This document shows, one piece after another, positions 16,286-24,616 of a stretch of 64,000 nt of DNA. Location: the NCBI GenBank assembly GCA_037442205.1, contig JBBIQS010000010.1:1-64000 (forward strand), in the 5' to 3' direction. The stretch comes from JBBIQS01 sp037442205. Its GTDB lineage: Bacteria; Myxococcota; Myxococcia; Myxococcales; UBA5297. Position 1 is the first letter of the stretch; every line of letters begins with the position of its first letter. The translations under genes were made by a program, and so were the position numbers. Under the pieces are notes generated by a model. It made no database searches, was not told where the DNA came from, and saw only the letters and a program-made list of their open reading frames with translations.

Positions 16286-17110
16286 ATGAAGACCCTCAAG
16301 GGCAAGACGCTGTTCATCACCGGAGCCAGCCGCGGCATCGGCAAGGCGATCGCGCTGGCGGCGGCCAAGGACGGGGCCAACATCGTCATCGCCGCCAAGA
16401 CCGACAAACCGCACCCCAAGCTGCCGGGGACCATCTTCACCGCCGCCGAGGAGATCGAGGCCGCCGGCGGCAAGGCGCTGCCGCTGGCGGTGGACATCCG
16501 CTCCGAGGATCAGATCGCCCGGGCGGTGATGGACGGGGCGGCCAGGTTCGGCGGCATCGACATCCTGGTCAACAACGCCAGCGCCATCTTCCTCTCGCCC
16601 ACCGCCGAGACCCCGATGAAGCGCTGGGACCTCATGCACCAGGTCAACGCCCGCGGCACCTTCGCCTGCTCGCAGGCCTGCCTGCCCTTCCTGCTCAAGG
16701 CCGAGAACCCGCACATCCTCAACCTGTCGCCGCCGCTGAGCATGAAAGCCAAGTGGTTCGCCCCGCACGTGGCCTACACCATCGCCAAGTACGGGATGAG
16801 CCTGTGCGTGCTGGGGATGGCCGAGGAGCTCAAGGAGAAGGGAATCGCCGTCAACGCCCTCTGGCCGCGGACGGTGATCGCCACCGCGGCGGTGCAGAAC
16901 CTGCTCGGTGGCGACGAGACGGTGGCCCACTCGCGCAAGCCGGAGATCATGGCCGACGCCGCCCGCGCCATCCTGCTGCGCGACAGCAAGAGCTGCACCG
17001 GCAACTTCTTCATCGACGACGAGGTGCTGCGCCAGGAGGGCGTGACCGACCTCTCCCAGTACTCGGTCGTCCCGGGCGCCGAGCTGATGCCCGACTTCTT
17101 CGTCGAATAG
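16286..17110 (+). CDS. short-chain dehydrogenase, HSDL2-like
   Basis: 274 residues. It has the Rossmann motif TGASRGIGK, NNAS, and the active-site Tyr/Lys pair in the segment YTIAKYG. The family-specific insertion KTDKPHPKLPGTIFTAAEEI is typical of HSDL2-like SDRs, a group linked to lipid or peroxisomal metabolism in eukaryotes and usually of unknown substrate in bacteria. The catalytic Ser position reads LSPPLS. The ATG at 16286 has CAGGAGCC upstream. It converges with trpB2 12 bases away. Confidence 0.85.
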   Translation: MKTLKGKTLFITGASRGIGKAIALAAAKDGANIVIAAKTDKPHPKLPGTIFTAAEEIEAAGGKALPLAVDIRSEDQIARAVMDGAARFGGIDILVNNASAIFLSPTAETPMKRWDLMHQVNARGTFACSQACLPFLLKAENPHILNLSPPLSMKAKWFAPHVAYTIAKYGMSLCVLGMAEELKEKGIAVNALWPRTVIATAAVQNLLGGDETVAHSRKPEIMADAARAILLRDSKSCTGNFFIDDEVLRQEGVTDLSQYSVVPGAELMPDFFVE

Positions 17111-17122
17111 AGCGGCGCCGCC

Positions 17123-18478
17123 TCAGACCTTCGGCAGCTTGGCCAGCGCCTCGCCGACCTTGGACATGGGGTGCTCCTGGTCGACCAGCCGGCCGTTGTT
17201 GAAGTCATCGAAGGCCTGCATGTCGAACAGCCCGTGGCCGCTGAGGTTGAAGAGGATGGTCTTCGACTTCCCCTCCTGGTCGGCCCGCTGGGCCTCGACC
17301 ACGGCGGCGTGGATGGCGTGGCTCGACTCCGGGGCCGGGACGATCCCCTCGGAGCGGGCGAAGATCATCGCGCTCTGGAAGATGGCGGTCTGCCCGTAGG
17401 CCTGGGCCTCGATCAGCTTCTCGTGGAAGAGCTGGCTCACCAGCGGCGAGTCGCCGTGGTAGCGCAGCCCGCCGGCGTGGATCCCGGGCGGCATGAAGTC
17501 GTGGCCCAGGGTGTACATCTTGACCACCGGGGTGAGCTTGGCGGTGTCGCCGTAATCGAAGGCGTAGACGCCCTTGGTCAGGGTCGGGCAGCTCGCCGGC
17601 TCGACCGCCACCAGCCGCAGATCCTTCCTGGCGCCGCCGAGCTTGTCGCGCAGGAAGGGGAAGGCGATGCCGCCGAAGTTGGAGCCGCCCCCGCAGCTGG
17701 CGATGACGATGTCCGGGTAGTCGCCGGCCAGCTTCATCTGCTCCTGCGCCTCCTGGCCGATCACCGTCTGGTGGAGCAGGACGTGGTTGAGCACCGAGCC
17801 CAGGGCGTAGGCGGTGTCCTCGCGGCCGGCGGCGTCCTCCACCGCCTCGCTGATGGCGATGCCCAGCGAGCCCTCGCAGTCGGGATCGCCGGCCAGGATC
17901 TGCCGGCCGGCATTGGTGTCCGGGCTGGGCGAGGCCACCACCTGACCGCCAAAGGTCTCCATCAGCATCCGCCGGTAGGGCTTCTGCCGGTAGCTGACCT
18001 TGACCATGTAGACCTTGACCGAAAGGCCGAACATGGCGCCGACCATCGACACCGCCGAGCCCCACTGGCCGGCCCCGGTCTCGGTGGCGATGCGCTTCCG
18101 GCCGGCGAGCTTGTTGAAGTAGGCCTGGGGGACGGCGGTGTTGGCCTTGTGGCTGCCCACCGGGCTGACGCCCTCGTACTTGTAGTAGAGGCGCGAGCGG
18201 GTCTTGAGCGCCTGCTCCAGCCCCAGCGCCCGGAACATCGGGGTCGGACGCCAGGCGCGGAAGATCTCGCGCACCGGCTCGGGGATCGGGATGAAGCGCT
18301 CGCCGGAGACCTCCTGCTCGATCAGCGGCATCGGGAAGAGCGGCAGCAGGTCCTGCGGAGTCACCGGCTGCAGCGTCCCGGGGTGGAGCACCGGCGCCGG
18401 CGGGTTGGGCAGGTCGGCGAGGACGTTGTACCAGGCCTGAGGAATGTGCGATTCGGGGAGCAGAATCTTGCGGTCCAT
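17123..18478 (-). CDS. trpB2: tryptophan synthase beta-like protein, TrpB2 type
   Basis: 451 residues, longer than standard TrpB (about 400), as expected for the TrpB2 group. The PLP lysine lies in SPVGSHKANTA, the phosphate-binding loop is CGGGSNFGG, and the extended N-terminal region with WRPTPMFRALGLE is characteristic of TrpB2. It converts indole plus serine to tryptophan. No trpA or other trp gene is adjacent, fitting the stand-alone or indole-salvage role proposed for this group. It converges closely with the SDR gene. Confidence 0.9.
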   Translation of the reverse strand: MDRKILLPESHIPQAWYNVLADLPNPPAPVLHPGTLQPVTPQDLLPLFPMPLIEQEVSGERFIPIPEPVREIFRAWRPTPMFRALGLEQALKTRSRLYYKYEGVSPVGSHKANTAVPQAYFNKLAGRKRIATETGAGQWGSAVSMVGAMFGLSVKVYMVKVSYRQKPYRRMLMETFGGQVVASPSPDTNAGRQILAGDPDCEGSLGIAISEAVEDAAGREDTAYALGSVLNHVLLHQTVIGQEAQEQMKLAGDYPDIVIASCGGGSNFGGIAFPFLRDKLGGARKDLRLVAVEPASCPTLTKGVYAFDYGDTAKLTPVVKMYTLGHDFMPPGIHAGGLRYHGDSPLVSQLFHEKLIEAQAYGQTAIFQSAMIFARSEGIVPAPESSHAIHAAVVEAQRADQEGKSKTILFNLSGHGLFDMQAFDDFNNGRLVDQEHPMSKVGEALAKLPKV

Positions 18479-18570
18479 CGCGGCGACCTCCGACGGGGAT
18501 ACACCTCAATCTTGGCCCCGAACGACGCACCGCGGCAATCCGCAGGGCAGCCTGGCCTCCGAGCTCCTGC

Positions 18571-18599
18571 TGGCCCGGCCATTCCTCGATCACTAGAAT
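18571..18599 (+). promoter_or_regulatory. candidate promoter giving a leaderless mRNA
   Basis: TGGCCC, 17 bases, TAGAAT. The -10 ends 8 bases before the ATG at 18608 and there is no Shine-Dalgarno sequence between them, so the transcript would begin at or next to the start codon. Confidence 0.35.
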
Positions 18600-18607
18600 C
18601 GCGGGCC

Positions 18608-19207
18608 ATGCGCGCCCTCCCTGCCCTCCTCGTTTGTAGTGTCCTGGCGGCCTGCGGCTCGTCGTCTGGGTCTTCGAGCGATGCAGCCACAGCCGATTCC
18701 TCGACCTCTTTCGATGCCTCGCTCCCCGACGCTTCGGGGAACTCGGACGCCTCGAGCGGGTTCGACGCTTCGCTTCCCGCCGATGGCTCGACGTCGGCGG
18801 ACGCGTCGACCTCTGACGCCTCGATCCTCGACGCCGGGATCGTCAGCCCCGGTCCGGTGACCTGCCGCGCCGACACCGACTGCCACGGCCCGATGCCGTC
18901 CTGCAATCGCACCGCCCCGGGCGGCATTTGCCTGGGATGCGGCAACGACCTCGACTGTCCGAGCGGCGATTTCGCCTGCACCTTCGGGACCTGCATCCGC
19001 GCCTGCGCCTTCAACGGCGACTGCAACGCCGGCTTCCAGTGCGACTCGGGGGGCCGCTGCCGTCTGCGCGCCTGCTCCGCCGCCACCCCGTGCCCCGAGC
19101 CCTACGCGTGCGACGCCAACGGCTTCTGCGCTCGCCCTTCCTGCGTCGGCGGCGCTGGTTGTCCGTCGCCTCTGACTTGCGCCACGGACGTCTGCGTCGA
19201 GCCCTGA
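18608..19207 (+). CDS. small Cys-rich lipoprotein with Asp/Ala/Ser-rich stalk
   Basis: 199 residues. Lipoprotein signal VCSVLAACG (Cys at residue 15), a spacer of about 60 residues made of repeating D-A-S units (such as SFDASLPDASG), then a Cys-rich module with CRADTDCHG, CGNDLDCPSG, CAFNGDCNAG and CPEPYACDANG. The repeating x-x-D-C-x-x-G units resemble those of the 935 lipoprotein and other myxobacterial surface proteins. Probably outer-membrane anchored; function unknown. The longer frame around it is a shadow of trpB2. Confidence 0.75.
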   Translation: MRALPALLVCSVLAACGSSSGSSSDAATADSSTSFDASLPDASGNSDASSGFDASLPADGSTSADASTSDASILDAGIVSPGPVTCRADTDCHGPMPSCNRTAPGGICLGCGNDLDCPSGDFACTFGTCIRACAFNGDCNAGFQCDSGGRCRLRACSAATPCPEPYACDANGFCARPSCVGGAGCPSPLTCATDVCVEP

Positions 19208-19413
19208 CGCTCGAACTGCTCGTCCAGGCAACATCCGCCTCCCAGCCGCCCGACGTGCCTCCCAGGAGGTTCGCTTCCGGGGCGCGCTGACCCGGGCCCT
19301 GCCGCACCGGCGTCGGACATTCGCCCGTCGCCCGGTTTGCGACGCATTGCCTCGGCGCCGCCGGCGCTGTTACTCCCTGGGCCGCTCGTTCCCCCGTTCC
19401 TTCGAGGTCCGCC

Positions 19414-22179
19414 ATGAAGGTCCGCGCCTTGTTCCCCCTGTTCGCGCTGCTGTTGCCCCTCGCCGCGCTCGCCCAGCCGAAGCCGCCGCTGCCCACTCCC
19501 GGCAGCGCGGTCCGCGAAGCCCGGCTCAAGAACGGAATGCAGGTCCTGCTGATCGAGGACCACGCCGCTCCGGTGGCCACCTTCTCGGTCTTCTACAAGG
19601 TCGGCAGCCGCAACGAGTCGGCCGGCACCACCGGCAGCGCCCACCTGCTCGAGCACATGATGTTCAAGGGCACCGAGACCCGGAAGAAGGGCGAGATCAT
19701 GGCCTCGCTCGACCGCGTCGGCGCCCAGTGGAACGCCAGCACCTTCTACGACTACACCAACTATTACGAGACCGTTCCCATCGAGAAGCTGGAGATGGCG
19801 GTGCAGCTCGAGGCGGACCGGATGGTCCACTCGCTGATCCTCGATCAGGAGCGCGACCTGGAGCGGGTGGTGGTCCGCAACGAGCTGGAGCGCGGGGAGA
19901 GCTCGCCCACCCGCTCGCTGTCCGAGGACCTGTGGTCGGAGGCCTACAAGGCCCACGCCTACCACCACCCGGTCATCGGCTGGCGCAGCGACGTCGAGGG
20001 CGTCCCCACCTCCGAGCTGCGCGCCTTCTACAAGACCTTCTACCAGCCGGACAACGCGATCGCGGTGGTGGTCGGCGACTTCAAGTCCGACGCCGCCCTG
20101 GCCCTGGTCGAGAAGCACTTCGGCCCGCTCCCCGGCGGCCACTCCTTCCCGGCGGTCTACACCACCGAGCCCGAGCAGTACGGACCGCGGCGGCTGACCA
20201 TCCAGAAGCCCGGCGACGTCAAGGTGGTGGCCATCGGCTTCAAGGCCCCCGCCGCCACTGATCCCGACACCGTCCCGCTCAAGCTGCTGCACCTGATCCT
20301 CACCGGCGAGCTCGACCTGGGGCCCTTCGGCGATCCGCTCACCCCGGGCATCTCCAACCGGCTCTACCAGGCGTTGGTGGACAAGGAGCTCGCCACCGGA
20401 GTGGGCATCGAGTACACGCCGCTCAAGGACCCGGGCCTGTTCCTGGTGATGGCCCTGCCGCGCCCGGAGGTGGACCACGCCAAGGTCGAGGCGGCGATCC
20501 GCGCCCAGCTCGAGCGGCTTACCAAGGAGCCGGTCACCAAGGAGGAGCTGGAGCGGGCCAAGTCGCGCGCCCAGGCGGCCTACGGGCTGATGCAGGACGG
20601 CACCTCGGGGCGGGCGATGCTGCTGGGCTACTTCGCCGCCATCGCCGACTGGCGGCTGGCCGACGAGTTCCCGGCGCGGCTCAAGACGGTCACTCCCGAC
20701 GACCTGTTGCGCGTGGCCAAGAAGTACTTCGTGGAGAAGAACCAGACCGTGGGCTGGTTCGTGCCGGTCAACGAGGAGCGCGCCGAGAGCGGTCAGGTCG
20801 AGCTGCCGCTGCCCTCGCAGCTGGAGAGCTACCGCGGGCGCGACAGCCTGCTGCCATCCCTGCTCGCCGCTGTTCCGGCGCCGGGGCAGAGCGCGGTGCG
20901 CCGCTTCGTGCTCCCCAACGGCCTGGTAGTGCTGGTCAAGGAGAACCACGCCAGCCCGACCTTCAGCATCTCCGGAACCGTCCGCGCCGGGGGAGCGCTC
21001 GATCCCAAAGAGCGCCCGGACACCGCCGAGGTGACCGCCGAGGCGCTGCTGCGCGGAACCAAGAAGCACGACAAGCTGCAGATCGCCAACCGTCTGGAAG
21101 AGGTCGGCGCCACGCTCGAGTACGGTGCCGGGCCGGAGGAGGTTTCGATCGGCGCCCGCGGCCTGAGCGGCGACTTCGAGCGCATCCTCGATCTCTTGGC
21201 CGAGACGCTCACCGAGCCCGCCTTCCCGGCCGAAGAGGTCGACAAGCTCAAGCGCCAGGCCTCGGCGCAGCTGCAGCAGGCCGAGGACTCGCCCTCGACC
21301 AAGGCCCACCGCGCCTTCTTCGAGGCCCTCTATCCCAAGGGGCACCCTTACTACGTCTATCCGCTCAAGGAGGAGCTGGCCTCGCTGGCCAGCCTCGACC
21401 CCAACGCCCTCAAGGCCTTCCACCAGCGCTACTACGGCGCCGAGGGCATCGCGCTGACGGTGGTGGGCGACGTCGACGCCAACAAGGTGGTGGAGAGCAT
21501 CAAGCGGCGGCTGGGCTCGCTGCCGCGGACCGGGCTGGCCAAGCTGGAGATCCCCAGCGTCCCGCCTAGGACCGAGCCCGGGCGGCAGGTGATCTTCGTC
21601 CCGGAGAAGGCCAACGTCGACGTGATGTTCGGCCACCAGGGGACCATCCGCCGCACCGATCCCGACTACTACCCGGCCCAGCTTGCCAACTTTGCCTTCG
21701 GCGGCTCGGCCTCCAGCCGGCTCTTCCAGGAGGTTCGCGACCGGCGCGGGCTCACCTACGGCATCTACTCGATGATCACCGCCACCCACGGCGCCGGCCC
21801 CTGGACCGTCTGGATGACCCTCAACCCGGGCAACGTGGACAAGGCCATTCCGCTGGCCGAGGAGCTGGCGCGCAGCTGGGTCGCCAACGGGCTGACCGAC
21901 CAGGAGCTCGCCAGCGCCAAGGAGACGCTGGTCGGCAAGTTCAAGGTCGGCCTGGCGACCAACTCCGGGATGGCCGGGGTGCTGTCGCTCTTCGAGAGCT
22001 ACGGCTTCCCGCCCGACTACTACCTGCGCCACCCGGGCCTGATCGAGGCGGTGACCAAGGAGCAGGTCGCGGCGGCCCTCCAGAAGCACTTCCACCCCGC
22101 CGACGCGATGCTGGTCATCGCCGGGACCTACCCGCCGCCTGCCCCGGTGCCCTCCGGAGGCTCGGGCGCCCAGCCGTAG
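19414..22179 (+). CDS. M16-family zinc peptidase (two fused halves)
   Basis: 921 residues with a cleavable signal peptide ending near ALAQ. The N-terminal half carries the inverted zinc motif HLLEH (H77, E80, H81) and the distal Glu in VVRNELERGE. The C-terminal half (from about 490) repeats the fold without the zinc motif, including DRRGLTYGIYS. This is the pitrilysin/PqqL architecture in a single chain, expected to be periplasmic or outer-membrane-associated and to digest peptides. GAGGTC lies before the ATG. It appears to be a single-gene transcription unit. Confidence 0.92.
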   Translation: MKVRALFPLFALLLPLAALAQPKPPLPTPGSAVREARLKNGMQVLLIEDHAAPVATFSVFYKVGSRNESAGTTGSAHLLEHMMFKGTETRKKGEIMASLDRVGAQWNASTFYDYTNYYETVPIEKLEMAVQLEADRMVHSLILDQERDLERVVVRNELERGESSPTRSLSEDLWSEAYKAHAYHHPVIGWRSDVEGVPTSELRAFYKTFYQPDNAIAVVVGDFKSDAALALVEKHFGPLPGGHSFPAVYTTEPEQYGPRRLTIQKPGDVKVVAIGFKAPAATDPDTVPLKLLHLILTGELDLGPFGDPLTPGISNRLYQALVDKELATGVGIEYTPLKDPGLFLVMALPRPEVDHAKVEAAIRAQLERLTKEPVTKEELERAKSRAQAAYGLMQDGTSGRAMLLGYFAAIADWRLADEFPARLKTVTPDDLLRVAKKYFVEKNQTVGWFVPVNEERAESGQVELPLPSQLESYRGRDSLLPSLLAAVPAPGQSAVRRFVLPNGLVVLVKENHASPTFSISGTVRAGGALDPKERPDTAEVTAEALLRGTKKHDKLQIANRLEEVGATLEYGAGPEEVSIGARGLSGDFERILDLLAETLTEPAFPAEEVDKLKRQASAQLQQAEDSPSTKAHRAFFEALYPKGHPYYVYPLKEELASLASLDPNALKAFHQRYYGAEGIALTVVGDVDANKVVESIKRRLGSLPRTGLAKLEIPSVPPRTEPGRQVIFVPEKANVDVMFGHQGTIRRTDPDYYPAQLANFAFGGSASSRLFQEVRDRRGLTYGIYSMITATHGAGPWTVWMTLNPGNVDKAIPLAEELARSWVANGLTDQELASAKETLVGKFKVGLATNSGMAGVLSLFESYGFPPDYYLRHPGLIEAVTKEQVAAALQKHFHPADAMLVIAGTYPPPAPVPSGGSGAQP

Positions 22180-22382
22180 GCCCTCGGTTCAGGCTCTTCC
22201 TCGAACGGCGCGGGATCGCTCGAGGGAATGGTCTGCGCGGAACGCAGTTCCGTCTTTCACATCTGAACCCCCGCCGGCGGGCCCCTCTCTAAGAGGCGAA
22301 GCCCGCGCTTCCCACTCGTGCGCGGAAATGTGTTAGACCCGGCCCGATTTCCAGGCGGGCGGACATTCACGGAGGCACTTCG

Positions 22383-23246
22383 ATGCATCGCAACTCGTTG
22401 ATTCTCCTCGCGGTCCTGGCCATGGCGGCCTGCAACAAGAAGACGGAGCCGGTGAAGCCGGTCTCCGAGGCCACCGCTTCCCAGGCCAACAAGGTCCAGC
22501 GGATGGGCGCCGGCATGGGCGGCATGCAGCAGGGCGGGGCCCAGGCTCCCGCCGAGAGCGGCGAGACCATCGTCGGCAAGGTGCTGGAGAAGGTCGACGC
22601 CGCCGGCTACAGCTACCTCAAGCTCTCGGCCAACGGCGGCGACCAGTGGGCGGCGGTCCCGCAGACCGACACCGCAATCGGCGCCGAGGTGACGGTGCTG
22701 GTGTCGATGCACATGGATGGCTTCGAGTCCCAGACCCTCAAGCGAAAGTTCGACAAGTTGGTCTTCGCCACCCTGGGCGGCGCCGCGGCTCCTGCCGCCG
22801 CTGCCAACGCCGGCGGCCAGATGCCTCCCGGCCATCCGGCCACGGGCGGGATGCCCGCCATGGGCGGCGAGCAGGCCGCGGCCGGGGCTCACCCGCCTCC
22901 GGCCGCCATCGAGGACGCCGGCCCGATCAAGGTCGCCAAGGCCGAGGGAGCCACCGGCCGGACCGTCGCCGAGGTCTGGGCCCAGAAGGCCGAGCTCAAG
23001 GGCAAGGAAGTGGCGGTGCGCGGCAAGGTGGTCAAGTACACGCCGGGCGTGATGGGCCACAACTGGGTGCACGTGCGCGACGGCAGCGGCGCCGAGGGCA
23101 AGGACAACGACCTGGTGGTGGTGACCGACGACGTCACCGAGAAGGGCGCGGTGGTGGTGGTGAAGGGCAAGGTCGATACCGATCGCAACCTCGGCATGGG
23201 CTACGAGTTCGACGTGCTGGTGGACAACGCCAAGCTGACCAAGTAG
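22383..23246 (+). CDS. lipoprotein with two OB-fold-like domains
   Basis: 287 residues. The lipoprotein signal is VLAMAACNKK. A Gly/Met/Gln-rich linker is followed by a first domain (GKVLEKVDAAGYSYLKLS) and, after a second Ala/Pro/Gly/Met-rich linker, a domain with GKEVAVRGKVVKYTPG, NWVHVRDGSG and VVKGKVDTDRN. Both resemble the nucleic-acid-binding-type OB folds found in periplasmic redox or metal-handling proteins related to NrfJ. The Met/Gly-rich linkers are unusual and might bind metal. A hairpin follows at 23273-23301. Confidence 0.7.
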   Translation: MHRNSLILLAVLAMAACNKKTEPVKPVSEATASQANKVQRMGAGMGGMQQGGAQAPAESGETIVGKVLEKVDAAGYSYLKLSANGGDQWAAVPQTDTAIGAEVTVLVSMHMDGFESQTLKRKFDKLVFATLGGAAAPAAAANAGGQMPPGHPATGGMPAMGGEQAAAGAHPPPAAIEDAGPIKVAKAEGATGRTVAEVWAQKAELKGKEVAVRGKVVKYTPGVMGHNWVHVRDGSGAEGKDNDLVVVTDDVTEKGAVVVVKGKVDTDRNLGMGYEFDVLVDNAKLTK

Positions 23247-23272
23247 TCGCGCGGCCAGCCGCAGATTTCCCA

Positions 23273-23301
23273 GAGGGCTCGGCGCCAGGCGCCGGGCCCT
23301 C
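23273..23301. terminator. hairpin between convergent genes
   Basis: GAGGGCTCGGCGCC (23273-23286) pairs with GGCGCCGGGCCCTC (23288-23301) with one G-U pair; the innermost pairs must open to form the loop. Convergent gap, no T-tract. Confidence 0.5.
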
Positions 23302-23307
23302 GCCGCT

Positions 23308-23952
23308 TCAGGGCAACAGCTCGAAGACGGTGGTCCGGCGCCGGAAGCGTCCTTCGACGTCCACGTCGGAGGGTGCCTGGTAGTCGGCCAGCGGGCGCAG
23401 CGCGGAGCCGGGGAGAAATCCCCGGTGCGGATCGCCCACCAGGATTCGGGCGCCGCGGCGCGCCAACTCTTGCAGCCAGGGGAGCAACCGCCGGGAGAGC
23501 GCCGCTTCGTAGAACATGTCCCCGACCAGCAATACCTCCCAGCCGCGGTCCCGGTCGATCAGGTCGTCGCCGCAGACTTCGAGGTCGATGCCGTTGAGCC
23601 GAGCGTTGAGGCGCAGCGCAGCGAGGGCGCGCGAATCGAGATCGCTGGCGAGGGCGTGCGCCGCACCGGACAGCATGGCTGCCACTGCCTCGACCCCGCC
23701 GCCGGCTCCGAAGTCGAGCACGCGCTTGCCGTGCACCAACTCCGGATGATCGAGAAGATGGCGCGCCAGAGCCTGTCCGCCAGGCCAGCAGAAGGCCCAG
23801 AACGGATCGGGGAGCCCGGCCTCGGCCACCTGCGCCTCGTTTGCCCGCCACAGCGGACAGACGTCGGTGATCAAGTGCAGGCGGATCTCCGGGCAGAGCA
23901 CCGGCGAGGCGACGATCGTGTGCGAAAGGACCAGCTGCTCGAGGGCATCCAT
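23308..23952 (-). CDS. ETF-beta lysine methyltransferase-like protein (METTL20 family)
   Basis: 214 residues. Block-by-block resemblance to ETFB lysine methyltransferase is visible: DPFWAFCWPGGQALARHLLD, then VLDFGAGGGVEAVAA (SAM motif I), a Asp-Leu-Asp motif II, and VGDMFYEAAL followed by RRGARILVGDPHRG. Bacterial members trimethylate two lysines on the electron-transfer flavoprotein beta subunit. The start at 23952 (MDALEQLV) matches the family; the ribosome site is weak. The ETF genes are not in this window, so the target is inferred. It diverges from the DJ-1/PfpI gene. Confidence 0.85.
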   Translation of the reverse strand: MDALEQLVLSHTIVASPVLCPEIRLHLITDVCPLWRANEAQVAEAGLPDPFWAFCWPGGQALARHLLDHPELVHGKRVLDFGAGGGVEAVAAMLSGAAHALASDLDSRALAALRLNARLNGIDLEVCGDDLIDRDRGWEVLLVGDMFYEAALSRRLLPWLQELARRGARILVGDPHRGFLPGSALRPLADYQAPSDVDVEGRFRRRTTVFELLP

Positions 23953-24036
23953 CAGAGAAGCTCGCTGCCCGCGTCGCCGGCTCCTGGCCCGACGCGCCAG
24001 AAAAAGATTGGCAAATCTAGCCCGGGAGGTGCGCCG

Positions 24037-24558
24037 ATGGCCGACAAGAAGATCAAGATTGCCTGCCTGCTCGCGAAGGACTTCGAGGATTCGGAGTTTC
24101 GGGTGCCCTACGACCGGCTGGGCAAGGCGGGCTTCGACGTGGACGTGATCAGCGCCCACGCCAACGAGGAGTTGGTCGGGAAGCAAGGCTCCGAGCGGAT
24201 CGAGACCGACAAGGCGATAGATCAGGTGAAGCCGGACCAGTACGACGCGTTGCTCATCCCCGGCGGCTATTCCCCGGACAAGCTGCGCGCGGACGAGAGG
24301 TTCGTGGACTTCGTCCGGAAGTTCGATGCGCTCAAGCGGCCCATCGCCGCGGTCTGCCACGGTCCGCAGCTGCTGATGGCCGCTGGCCTGGTGAAGGGCC
24401 GTACGCTCACCGCCTGGAAGACGGTGCAGGGCGACCTCAAGCTGGTAGGCGCCATCGTCAAGGACGAGCCGGTAGTGCGCGACGGCAACTGGATCACCAG
24501 CCGCCAGCCGGGCGATCTCGAGAAGTTCGCCGAGGCGTTCGTGCAGACTCTGCATTGA
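24037..24558 (+). CDS. DJ-1/PfpI family protein
   Basis: 173 residues. Class I glutamine amidotransferase-like fold with the nucleophile elbow AVCHGPQLL and the Glu in the first segment (ACLLAKDFEDSEF). Family members act as cysteine peptidase-like, deglycase/glyoxalase or stress proteins; the precise activity cannot be read from the sequence. GGGAGGT precedes the ATG. The longer frame upstream overlaps the methyltransferase gene and is not coding. Confidence 0.9.
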   Translation: MADKKIKIACLLAKDFEDSEFRVPYDRLGKAGFDVDVISAHANEELVGKQGSERIETDKAIDQVKPDQYDALLIPGGYSPDKLRADERFVDFVRKFDALKRPIAAVCHGPQLLMAAGLVKGRTLTAWKTVQGDLKLVGAIVKDEPVVRDGNWITSRQPGDLEKFAEAFVQTLH

Positions 24559-24580
24559 TCGGAAAGCGGCCGCGCGGCGG

Positions 24581-24610
24581 TTGCCCAGCTCCTTTTCGCC
24601 GCAGTAAGAA
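24581..24610 (+). promoter_or_regulatory. candidate promoter giving a very short or absent leader
   Basis: TTGCCC, 18 bases, TAAGAA. The -10 ends only 6 bases before the ATG at 24617. The AAGAAGG overlapping the -10 could also serve as a weak ribosome site, so leaderless expression is a hypothesis. Confidence 0.4.
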
Positions 24611-24616
24611 GGGCGC

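Noticed and set aside
17171..18607. upstream extension of the 18608 lipoprotein frame
   Set aside because: It is antisense to trpB2; the lipoprotein signal sets the real start at 18608.
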